A stretch of 7,389 bases of DNA from DAIOHQ01 sp036744635 (GCA_036744635.1 DAIOHQ010000245.1:1-7389); one strand, 5' to 3'. Positions 1 to 5,579 are shown, counted from the stretch's first letter. Made by a program: numbers and translations. The notes: generated from the sequence alone by a model not told the origin.

Positions 1-54
1 GTACGTGGGCGAGGGGACCGGGAGTGGCATCGCCAAAAATGAGCGCTACACCCC

Positions 55-1836
55 TTACAGCCCACCGCCGCCCTGTTGGCCTCGTTGCATCTGCCCGTAA
101 ACCGTCAGCCCGGCGCTGATCAGGTCCTTCACCGTCTCGGTGGGAAGGAACACATCGCCGCGTAGCGCATTGCCTTCGCAGCCAATCGAAAATCCCAGCG
201 GCGGCAGGTTCTCCGGAATCTTCACATCCAGCGGAATCTGCTGCTGCTTGGCGAAATCCAGCGCCGTGTTGGCGATGTTATCCAGCGCGACGTACTCGAC
301 CAGAATCCGGTCCTTGGGCAGCTTGTCCGACACACCCTGCACGTGCTTCTTCGCGCTGAGGGTGTCTCCGCCCTGCTTGGCCGATTCGATCGTCTTGGCC
401 AGGAGTTCCGGCGGGGCGCCGGTCGCCGAGATGAATACCTTGTCGTTGACCGCCCCAAACACACCGCTGAGGCCTTCGCCTCCATAGATCATCTGCAGCA
501 TGCGCTGCGTCTGCTGGGCCTGGGGATCGTTGGGATCGAAGTGCAGTTTCATCTCGAAGCCGTCGAGTTTCAGATCGCCGACCGTCTTCGCTTCCGGCTG
601 CACCACGAATTCCATCGGCGGCTTCTCACCCTCCTTGGCGAAGGATGTCAGCAGCTCGCCAACCGTCTTGATCTGCTCCTTCTGAACGGCCTGAATCACC
701 TTGGCGTCGCCCTGGCTGACCACGACCTGCTGGCTGTATCCTTCCCCCTGCGCCGCCGGAACCGCGTACGCGAACGCGGCGGACTTGGTGGCGGCGATCG
801 CCTTTTTCCCCGACTCGACCATATCGTTGATCGCCTTCCCCCCCGGCCCGGAATTGGCCAGTTCCTTGCTGATCGGCGTCATGAAATCGTTGAATGCCTG
901 CGTAAAGGTCTTCGGATCGACGCTCATACCGCCAAAGGCGAAATATTTCACATCCGGCAGCCCCGCCAGGTCGGTCCCAGCGCCCTTCAGCCCCTTGACG
1001 AGATTGGCCGAGTAGGTGCCGGCGGTGAACTCGCTCATGGCGGTCACCGCAATGCCGTCAGTGCCGAAGTCAAAGCCGACGGTCGCCGACTCCGCATCAT
1101 GCAGATACCCCTGGGCCACGTTCATCGCCTGATTCATGAATGCCCGGAATACCGGCGCATATTCTTCCATTCCAGGCTGCTTCGTGAAGTCGGCCACCGC
1201 CTTCTCCAGCGCCTCGGCCCGATGCGCCTTCAGCTCCGGCAGCACCTTGGCGGCGATGGTCTTGATGTTGGCGTAGAAGACGATGTCTTTCGCCGCCATC
1301 TCCTTGGCCGCCGCGGCCCCCTGCACCTTCAGCCCATCCGGCTTCTTGGCCAGCAGATCCTGCGTATCGCTGAGCGCGGCGTACCCGTTCCAGTCCGCCG
1401 CGTAAGTCGGCTGATGCATGCGCGGGGTGGTGAAGGTCGTGATCTCCCCTTCGGTCTTGGCGTCGGCGAAGTTGCCGATGAACGCCTTGTAATCCGACAC
1501 CGGCACCAGCACCAGCACCTTGGGCTTATCGCCATCCTCGGCCGGCATCATGACCGCCAGCGCCATCTCTCCCTTGTTGTTGACCCCGGCGTTGATCCCG
1601 CTGCGCTTCTGCATCGCAGCAAGCGGGTCGGCCGCCTCGGGTACCGTCGCGGCCAGCCCGAACTCCTTCGCCAGATTTCCCATCTTGTCGCTGGTCTCCT
1701 TGAGATGGTTCACTTTCAGCACAATCATCGCGTCGCTGGGCACCAGGTTCATCACCTGCGCCCCCGCCCGCGCCGCGCCCGCGAACAGCATGGCCAGGAC
1801 AACGCCGAGAACGGCAAGACGGCTTTGGTATTTCAT
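55..1836 (-). CDS. Secreted protein of unknown function (593 aa), planctomycete type
   Basis: Residues 1-26 form a typical Sec signal peptide: a KYQSR basic start, a hydrophobic stretch from about 7 to 22, and AxA sites at ARA (22-24) and AGA (24-26). There is no lipobox cysteine, so the product is probably periplasmic or exported. The mature part opens with NLVPSDAMIVLKVNHL, a pattern resembling large planctomycete secreted proteins that I loosely relate to the DUF3352-like group; this is recalled, not searched. I see no catalytic motif and no second membrane segment. The body is rich in Ala and Lys, and the tail is Gln/Gly-rich (GQMQRGQQGGGGL). The start is well supported by an AAGGAG Shine-Dalgarno (complement of 1841-1846) four bases before the ATG. 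It is transcribed divergently from moaA and no clear terminator lies in bases 1-54. That the gene is real is fairly certain; its function is unknown. Confidence 0.85.
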   Translation of the reverse strand: MKYQSRLAVLGVVLAMLFAGAARAGAQVMNLVPSDAMIVLKVNHLKETSDKMGNLAKEFGLAATVPEAADPLAAMQKRSGINAGVNNKGEMALAVMMPAEDGDKPKVLVLVPVSDYKAFIGNFADAKTEGEITTFTTPRMHQPTYAADWNGYAALSDTQDLLAKKPDGLKVQGAAAAKEMAAKDIVFYANIKTIAAKVLPELKAHRAEALEKAVADFTKQPGMEEYAPVFRAFMNQAMNVAQGYLHDAESATVGFDFGTDGIAVTAMSEFTAGTYSANLVKGLKGAGTDLAGLPDVKYFAFGGMSVDPKTFTQAFNDFMTPISKELANSGPGGKAINDMVESGKKAIAATKSAAFAYAVPAAQGEGYSQQVVVSQGDAKVIQAVQKEQIKTVGELLTSFAKEGEKPPMEFVVQPEAKTVGDLKLDGFEMKLHFDPNDPQAQQTQRMLQMIYGGEGLSGVFGAVNDKVFISATGAPPELLAKTIESAKQGGDTLSAKKHVQGVSDKLPKDRILVEYVALDNIANTALDFAKQQQIPLDVKIPENLPPLGFSIGCEGNALRGDVFLPTETVKDLISAGLTVYGQMQRGQQGGGGL

Positions 1837-1865
1837 GTCTCTCCTTCGATGGTAAGTATCGCTTT

Positions 1866-1884
1866 ATCCGGATTCTTGCCGGAT
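1866..1884 (-). promoter_or_regulatory. Hairpin at the predicted 5' end of the secreted-protein mRNA
   Basis: ATCCGG (1866-1871) and CCGGAT (1879-1884) form a perfect 6-bp stem with a 7-base loop. If transcription starts near 1885, as the proposed -10 box implies, this stem sits at the very 5' end of the message, about 20 bases before the Shine-Dalgarno. Such 5' stems are known to protect some messages from decay; that role here is inference. Confidence 0.35.
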
Positions 1885-1891
1885 GTGAGGT

Positions 1892-1919
1892 ATCCTACAC
1901 ACCCCCCCCGACCGGTCAA
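1892..1919 (-). promoter_or_regulatory. Candidate promoter of the secreted-protein gene, poly-C in spacer
   Basis: Read on the minus strand, TTGACC (1914-1919) is followed after 16 bp by TAGGAT (1892-1897). The spacer contains eight consecutive C on the plus strand (1902-1909). A start near 1885 would give a leader of about 50 bases. The boxes are good but not perfect sigma70 matches, and no transcript data support them. Confidence 0.4.
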
Positions 1920-2013
1920 TTGTGGAAATCCGCCGATTAACCTCGTTCCCCCAAACCGTCCCCGCCGCGCCTGCTTTTTCCCGCGCGCTGATGCCGATTG
2001 CCATCCGCCGCGA

Positions 2014-2019
2014 TACAAT
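2014..2019 (+). promoter_or_regulatory. Candidate -10 box of moaA, possibly leaderless
   Basis: TACAAT matches the sigma70 -10 consensus at five of six positions and ends 7 bases before the ATG at 2027. Transcription would then begin at or next to that codon. No convincing -35 box is visible 16-18 bp upstream, so support is limited to the -10 match, its spacing and the lack of a Shine-Dalgarno. Confidence 0.3.
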
Positions 2020-2026
2020 GACCCAC

Positions 2027-3256
2027 ATGAATCTACCGGTATTGGATAACCTGACCGCGAAGCCGGTGACCCCCGCTTTCTCCCCCACCGGGTTTGAAAC
2101 CGGCCCCAAATCCATCGCCGCCGTGCGCGTCCTGCGCATCAGCGTCACCGACCGCTGCAACTTCCGCTGCCTCTACTGCATGCCCGAAGCCGGCGTCGCC
2201 TGGCTGCCGCGCGAGGACATCCTCAGCTTCGAGGAAATCAACGAGGTCGTCCGCGCTGCCATCGCCATCCACGGCATCCGCCGCTTCAAGCTCACCGGCG
2301 GCGAACCCACCATCCGCCACGGCATCGTCGACCTGGTCCGCAAGTTGCGCAAGATCGACGGCATCCAAGACCTCTCCCTCACCACCAACGGCATGCTGCT
2401 GGAAGGTTTGGCCCAGCCGCTCAAGGAAGTCGGCCTCGACCGCATCACCGTCAGCCTCGACAGCCTCCAGCCCGACCGCTTCCGCCGCATCACCCGCACC
2501 GGAGACCTCGCCACCGTCCTCCGCGGCCTACATCGCGCCGAGGATGTCGGCTTCGCCTCCATGAAAATCAACTGCGTCACCATGCGCGGCACCAATGATG
2601 ATGAATTCGCCGACTTCGCCCGCCTCACCCTCGCCCGCCGCCTTACCGTCCGCTTCATCGAATACATGCCCCTCGGCGATGCCGCCCTGCTGCATCATGT
2701 AGGGTCCGCTTCAGCGGACGAGAACACCTTGACGCCGCGCATCCCCGTAGGGTCCGCTTCAGCGGACGAGGTTGCCCCGGCCGCATCGCTTCGCCCCCGC
2801 ATCGACACCCAGGAAATCGGCCCCGCCGGTGGCTGCGGCGCCCGCGGAGGGGAGGATCGCGGCGCCGACGCCTTCATCCCCGAATCCCAAGTCCGTGCCC
2901 GCATCGAGTCCGAACTCGGCCCCCTCCTCCCCGTCGACCGCGCCTCCGAAGCCGGCGTCGGCCCCGCCATCCCCTACCGCCTCGCCGCCGGCGACCCCCT
3001 CGGCCGCATCGCCTTCATCAGCGCCATGTCCCAGCCCTTCTGCGCCACCTGCAACCGCCTCCGCCTCACCGCCAACGGCATCCTCCGCTCCTGCCTCTTC
3101 GAAGGCGGCGAAGTCAACATCCGCGACATCCTCCGCGGGCACGAAGCCGAACCCCGCCCCGCCGCCCTCGCCCACGCCATGTCCGAATGCGTCCGCCTCA
3201 AGCCCGACCTCCACACCCACCACGGAACCACCCAAATGAGCCGGATCGGCGGTTGA
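2027..3256 (+). CDS. moaA: GTP 3',8-cyclase MoaA
   Basis: Radical SAM enzyme that, with MoaC, turns GTP into cyclic pyranopterin monophosphate, the first step of molybdenum cofactor synthesis in the cytosol. Numbering from 2027 (409 aa), the SAM cluster motif is CNFRCLYC (Cys44, 48, 51), with the GGEP motif at 91-94, TTNG near 119 and RFIEYMPLGD at 209-218. The C-terminal cluster that binds GTP is CxxC plus 13 residues plus C (Cys339, 342, 356). The chain ends in Gly-Gly (MSRIGG), as functional MoaA proteins do. A long segment of about 64 residues (219-282) separates the EYMPLGD and FIPES motifs and contains two copies of VGSASADE encoded by a palindromic repeat. All catalytic elements are intact. 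ATG at 2018 is an alternative start in the same frame; neither has a Shine-Dalgarno. No other moa gene is in the window. Confidence 0.95.
   Translation: MNLPVLDNLTAKPVTPAFSPTGFETGPKSIAAVRVLRISVTDRCNFRCLYCMPEAGVAWLPREDILSFEEINEVVRAAIAIHGIRRFKLTGGEPTIRHGIVDLVRKLRKIDGIQDLSLTTNGMLLEGLAQPLKEVGLDRITVSLDSLQPDRFRRITRTGDLATVLRGLHRAEDVGFASMKINCVTMRGTNDDEFADFARLTLARRLTVRFIEYMPLGDAALLHHVGSASADENTLTPRIPVGSASADEVAPAASLRPRIDTQEIGPAGGCGARGGEDRGADAFIPESQVRARIESELGPLLPVDRASEAGVGPAIPYRLAAGDPLGRIAFISAMSQPFCATCNRLRLTANGILRSCLFEGGEVNIRDILRGHEAEPRPAALAHAMSECVRLKPDLHTHHGTTQMSRIGG
2699..2722 (+). repeat. Palindromic repeat inside moaA, copy 1
   Basis: This 24-bp unit is identical to 2747-2770. Its core GTCCGCTTCAGCGGAC is a perfect inverted repeat that would fold as a short stem with a UUCA-type loop. 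It is read in the moaA frame as VGSASADE. Confidence 0.85.
2747..2770 (+). repeat. Palindromic repeat inside moaA, copy 2
   Basis: Exact second copy of the 24-bp unit, 48 bp (16 codons) after copy 1, so the frame is kept and the same peptide VGSASADE is encoded. The 24-bp sequences that follow the two copies differ, so this is not a simple tandem duplication of a 48-bp block. Confidence 0.85.
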
Positions 3257-3289
3257 CCTGCGGTCGGCACTTCCGCGAGTACGCGGCCA

Positions 3290-3871
3290 ATGCAAAACGA
3301 CACTCCCATCATCGCCCCGGACACGAAGATCGACTACCGCCCCCGCGGCAAATGCGCCAACTGCGGTTACCTCCTCCGCGGCCTCACCAGTTCCCGCTGC
3401 CCCGAGTGCGGCCAGGACTTCGACCCCTACAACCCCGCCACCATGAAAGGCATCCTGCCGCGCACCCATACATGGTTCTGGCCATCACGCCTTCGCGAGA
3501 AGGACTTGATCTCCCTCGCCGGCTTCTCCTTCCTGTTCATCTTCGCCAGCGAATCTGGCATCAGCCGCGGAATTGACGAATACATGAACCTCGGCCTGAT
3601 CGGCTGGACCCTCACCCTCCTCTGGATTCTCGCTCGATTCCGCTTGCCAAACGGAAACAGAATTCTCGCGCCGCGTACCCGAGGCGTCACCGTTCTCATC
3701 ACCTGCTTTTTCGCCCTCTGCCTCGCCCTGTTTGTGCAACATGACAAATGCCCCCACGGCACCTATTGGAAGTTCGGCCCAACCGAAATCACCATCGGCC
3801 AAGGCTGCGGCAACGAACGCCACTTCACCCCCCTCATCCTCTGGTGGACCCGCAACCCCGTCGATCGATAA
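3290..3871 (+). CDS. Zinc-ribbon membrane protein of unknown function (193 aa)
   Basis: The N-terminal part carries a four-cysteine ribbon, CANCGYLLRG...RCPEC (Cys22, 25, 37, 40), that should bind one zinc ion. This CGYxLRG...CPECG signature is, from memory, very common in planctomycete hypothetical proteins. Three hydrophobic segments follow at roughly 72-88, 101-117 and 132-149, predicting an integral membrane protein with a cytosolic ribbon. A short polar tail contains two further cysteines (Cys154, Cys173). The gene begins 33 bases after the moaA stop on the same strand, so the two may be cotranscribed. I see no Shine-Dalgarno before the ATG, but the ribbon lies only about 20 residues in, so the start cannot be far wrong. 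Its function is unknown, and the pairing with moaA may be chance. Confidence 0.8.
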   Translation: MQNDTPIIAPDTKIDYRPRGKCANCGYLLRGLTSSRCPECGQDFDPYNPATMKGILPRTHTWFWPSRLREKDLISLAGFSFLFIFASESGISRGIDEYMNLGLIGWTLTLLWILARFRLPNGNRILAPRTRGVTVLITCFFALCLALFVQHDKCPHGTYWKFGPTEITIGQGCGNERHFTPLILWWTRNPVDR

Positions 3872-3970
3872 GCCATCCATCCCCCGTTTGTCTCCAAGCC
3901 CGACGCACGGTGACCACGGCCCGCCGCCGGTGTACGGCCACGTGACCCGCGATGCAACGCCTTGCGAAAC

Positions 3971-4118
3971 TATATGACTCTGCACGATTCCGCGCTTCTG
4001 TCATCCTGAAGTACTCTGAAGGATCTGGCCTCGTATGCTGATCCAGCCAGATTCTTCAGAGTACTTCAGAATGACAACAACGCGAACTGAAGGACGCGTA
4101 ATCGTGCAAGGTTATAGA
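3971..4118. mobile_element. MITE-like palindromic element with 7-bp flanking direct repeats
   Basis: The outer 24 bases at each end (3971-3994 and 4095-4118) are inverted repeats of each other at 19 of 24 positions without gaps; the best block is TGCACGATTCCGCG against its near-perfect complement. Inside lies a second inverted repeat of 31 bases (3999-4029 and 4046-4076, 29 of 31 matches) around a 16-base loop. The heptamer GCGAAAC stands directly outside both ends (3964-3970 and 4119-4125), as a target-site duplication would. The element has no coding capacity. The inner arm (TGTCATCCTGAAG...GGATCTGG) recalls a widespread bacterial intergenic palindrome of the TGTCATTCTGAG type; that resemblance is from memory. 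Confidence 0.65.
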
Positions 4119-4122
4119 GCGA

Positions 4123-4161
4123 AACAGGGCACTACCGATGAACCATCAGTAGTGACCTGTT
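4123..4161 (-). terminator. Hairpin terminator candidate of the DUF805 gene
   Basis: Blocks AACAGG, CACTAC and GATG pair with CATC, GTAGTG and CCTGTT around a 3-base loop, with two single mismatches, one of which becomes a G-U pair on the minus strand. The stem starts about 25 bases after the DUF805 stop codon. On the minus strand it is followed by a weak T-rich stretch (TTTCGCTCT), so termination may be partial. Its outer base overlaps one of the two GCGAAAC heptamers flanking the MITE-like element. Confidence 0.45.
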
Positions 4162-4185
4162 CCTCTTGTTGTTTCGTTTATGCCA

Positions 4186-4545
4186 CTATTGCTGCTGGAT
4201 CACCGGGAATCCCTGCACGGCGGGGACGCCTTTGGGGTTTTCGCCGAAGCGATTGGGGCCGGGCGTGCTATCTGTGCAGGCGAAAACAAGGTTCACGATC
4301 GGGAGCAGCAACCACCATCCGCTGTGGTCGGTGTCATGCATGCGCCGGACGCCCACCGCGATGGAGGGGACAAGCACAGCGAGGTTGTAAATGTTGGCGA
4401 TGATCGGCAGGTGTATCAGCCCCCCGACAATTCCCAGGACAAGGGAAATGATCACGTTGACAAGCACGAACATCCAGTATTCCTTGCGGCGTGCGCGGCC
4501 TTCGAACACCGCGTACTTTTTCAAGACTTCCATGTAATAATTCAT
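4186..4545 (-). CDS. DUF805 family inner-membrane protein
   Basis: A 119-residue member of the DUF805 family (the E. coli YhaH/YhaI group), small multi-pass membrane proteins with no settled biochemical role. The family signature is complete: MNYYMEVLKKYAVFEGRARR at the N-terminus, then RKEYW (20-24), hydrophobic helices at about 24-46, 48-65 and 76-90, VGVRRMHDTDHSGWW (64-78) and PGPNRFGENPKG (95-106). DTDHSGWW replaces the more usual DTGRSGWW. I chose the ATG at 4543-4545 because the family motif starts there; the frame runs 20 codons further upstream but that stretch is unlike the family and overlaps the proposed promoter. An AGGG about 8 bases upstream may serve as a weak ribosome site. 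The gene stands alone, converging with the zinc-ribbon gene on its left and diverging from the one on its right. Confidence 0.93.
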   Translation of the reverse strand: MNYYMEVLKKYAVFEGRARRKEYWMFVLVNVIISLVLGIVGGLIHLPIIANIYNLAVLVPSIAVGVRRMHDTDHSGWWLLLPIVNLVFACTDSTPGPNRFGENPKGVPAVQGFPVIQQQ

Positions 4546-4604
4546 AGCCCGGACCCTGTGGTGAGGTGTTTCATCGTTCGATTCCCGAGTCGCAACGAGC
4601 GCCA

Positions 4605-4633
4605 TCTATAGCATGTCGCCCGCCCGCCTACAA
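4605..4633 (-). promoter_or_regulatory. Candidate promoter of the DUF805 gene
   Basis: On the minus strand TTGTAG (4628-4633) precedes TATAGA (4605-4610) by 17 bp. The -10 box is good, the -35 box weak. The expected leader is about 53 bases. Confidence 0.35.
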
Positions 4634-4702
4634 CATTTGCCGCCATCCTCGCCAGCCACCCAAGGTGGGCTTCGACCGTCTACGCACCAACGAGGCCAGA
4701 TG

Positions 4703-4728
4703 GGACCAACGGGGATGGACCAACGGGG
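4703..4728. repeat. Short tandem repeat, 14-bp period
   Basis: GGACCAACGGGG occurs at 4703-4714 and again at 4717-4728; a degenerate copy (GCACCAACGAGG) lies at 4684-4695. It has no visible coding or structural role. Confidence 0.6.
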
Positions 4729-4862
4729 TCAGGGACATTTCGCGCCATCGTTCCCACAACTGCATCCAATCCCAATCCGCCAGTCAGGCCGACACCCCTC
4801 TGCCTCCTACGACAATCCACTCTGATGGGCGGGCGGCAGAGCGCCCAATCGCCCGTTTCCGC

Positions 4863-4868
4863 TATACT
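4863..4868 (+). promoter_or_regulatory. Candidate -10 box, possibly leaderless start
   Basis: TATACT matches the -10 consensus at five of six positions and ends 8 bases before the ATG at 4877, so the transcript could begin at the start codon. No Shine-Dalgarno fits between the box and the ATG, and no clear -35 box is visible. Confidence 0.4.
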
Positions 4869-4876
4869 GTCCCGCG

Positions 4877-5245
4877 ATGCGGCGCAAGCTCTTCAACCTC
4901 CTCGCGGCGATTTCGCTGCTGCTGTGCGTGGCGACGGTGGTGCTGTGGGTGGCCGTAGGCGACAATAAACTGCACCTCTTGGACAACTGGAATCATCCTG
5001 ACACAACGTTTGTCGGCGGCTATCTCCGACTCGCAGGAGCGCTGACGCCCTATTGGCTGGTCGTTGCCCTGACCGCGCCGCTGCCCCTGTTGTGGGCGGC
5101 CAGCAACATCTTCAACGCCCGCGAGAGGCGAAGACTTGCACGGGTCGGCCTATGCCCCGTCTGCGGCTACGACCTCCGCGCCACACCCGCCCGCTGCCCA
5201 GAATGCGGCACCCCCGCGCCCTCCCCACCCCCGACCATCGCCTAG
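4877..5245 (+). CDS. Small membrane protein with C-terminal zinc ribbon (122 aa)
   Basis: The N-terminus MRRKLFNLLAAISLLLC opens a membrane segment (about 7-27); a second follows at about 57-76, then a basic stretch (RERRRLARV) and a ribbon CPVCGYDLRATPARCPEC (Cys93, 96, 107, 110) with a Pro-rich tail. The basic stretch places the ribbon in the cytosol. This N-terminus, a P-Y/H-W before the second helix and a terminal CGYDLRATP...CPECG describe a large planctomycete paralogue family known to me from memory. Members I recall have a longer stretch between the two helices, whereas here only about 30 residues separate them, so this copy may have lost part of its exported domain. Its function is unknown. 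The layout mirrors the protein at 3290-3871, where the ribbon is N-terminal. A TATACT box directly before the ATG supports this start. Confidence 0.85.
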   Translation: MRRKLFNLLAAISLLLCVATVVLWVAVGDNKLHLLDNWNHPDTTFVGGYLRLAGALTPYWLVVALTAPLPLLWAASNIFNARERRRLARVGLCPVCGYDLRATPARCPECGTPAPSPPPTIA

Positions 5246-5264
5246 CCACCACGTTGCTCCCACC

Positions 5265-5288
5265 GCGCGCAACTCACGAATTGCGCGC
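5265..5288. repeat. Inverted repeat overlapping GC-rich repeat copy 1
   Basis: GCGCGCAA (5265-5270 plus AA 5271-5272) and TTGCGCGC (5281-5288) form a perfect 8-bp stem with an 8-base loop. It lies 20 bases after the stop codon at 5245 and could act as a transcript end or stabilising stem. Confidence 0.5.
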
Positions 5289-5309
5289 CCGGCGCGCCGC
5301 CAGCGCAAC
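5281..5309. repeat. GC-rich palindromic repeat, copy 1
   Basis: A 29-bp unit identical to 5446-5474. It starts TTGCGCGCCCGG and ends GCCAGCGCAAC; the middle contains the perfect palindrome CGGCGCGCCG, and the ends (TTGCGC and GCGCAA) pair with each other, so the unit is a nested inverted repeat. Confidence 0.8.
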
Positions 5310-5352
5310 GCCTAAAAACCACAAAATTCCAAAAATAAAAAATTTCTTTCCG

Positions 5353-5376
5353 CTTCGCCTCTTCGCGCCCTCGCGG
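5353..5376. repeat. 8-bp period array, three units
   Basis: Three consecutive octamers: CTTCGCCT, CTTCGCGC, CCTCGCGG. The block lies between the two GC-rich palindromic repeats. Confidence 0.55.
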
Positions 5377-5397
5377 CTAACCCCTTCCCCCACAACC

Positions 5398-5425
5398 ATC
5401 TGTGAAAATCTGTGCCCCATCTGTG
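5398..5425. repeat. ATCTGTG array, 10-11 bp period
   Basis: ATCTGTG begins at 5398, 5408 and 5419, a spacing of 10 and 11 bp, close to one helical turn. Confidence 0.6.
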
Positions 5426-5445
5426 GCCAAACCCTCTTCCAAGTG

Positions 5446-5474
5446 TTGCGCGCCCGGCGCGCCGCCAGCGCAAC
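5446..5474. repeat. GC-rich palindromic repeat, copy 2
   Basis: Exact second copy of the 29-bp unit at 5281-5309, in the same orientation and 165 bp away. A preceding G lengthens the outer stem to GTTGCGC with GCGCAAC. Confidence 0.8.
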
Positions 5475-5516
5475 TCCGCCCCTCTATAGAGGAGGTGTAT
5501 TGATGACCAACAGCAA

Positions 5517-5544
5517 CAGACAACGGACTGCGGACAAAGGACAA
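5517..5544. repeat. Heptamer array, four units
   Basis: Four contiguous heptamers: CAGACAA, CGGACTG, CGGACAA, AGGACAA. GAC recurs at exactly 7-bp steps (5519, 5526, 5533, 5540). Confidence 0.6.
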
Positions 5545-5579
5545 AACACTCCGGCCAACTCCCGCGCCCCCTCCCCATT

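Larger units (their letters stand above)
3872..4185. other. Intergenic region between two converging genes
   Basis: I see no credible gene here. The first 90 bases are featureless GC-rich sequence with a CACGTG palindrome. The rest holds a 148-bp MITE-like element (3971-4118) and a hairpin (4123-4161) that would terminate the DUF805 transcript. Confidence 0.6.
4546..4876. other. Divergent intergenic region
   Basis: No credible gene is seen. The left part carries a promoter-like pair reading into the DUF805 gene, the middle a short tandem repeat (4703-4728), and the right end a GC-rich potential stem (GGGCG at 4827-4831 with CGCCC at 4842-4846) and a -10 box for the gene starting at 4877. Confidence 0.5.

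Noticed and set aside
1..54. Terminator of the secreted-protein gene
   Set aside because: The 54 bases after the stop codon contain a T5 run on the minus strand but no convincing stem before it.
343..2049. Long plus-strand open frame (568 codons) across the secreted-protein gene
   Set aside because: It runs antisense to a gene with a clear signal peptide and Shine-Dalgarno, is full of Arg, His and Leu as expected from the complement of GC-rich coding sequence, and has no recognisable motif.
2759..3469. Minus-strand open frame across moaA (236 codons)
   Set aside because: It is antisense to intact moaA with all cluster cysteines and shows only Gly/Ala/Val-rich composition typical of shadow frames.
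4546..4605. Extension of the DUF805 protein by 20 residues to the upstream ATG
   Set aside because: The family begins at MNYYMEVLKKYAVF; the upstream stretch is polar, unlike the family, and its ATG overlaps the proposed -10 box.
5281..5474. CRISPR array from the two identical 29-bp units
   Set aside because: There are only two copies, the distance between them (136 bp) is far too long for a spacer, and the unit is a GC-rich nested palindrome. No cas gene is present.
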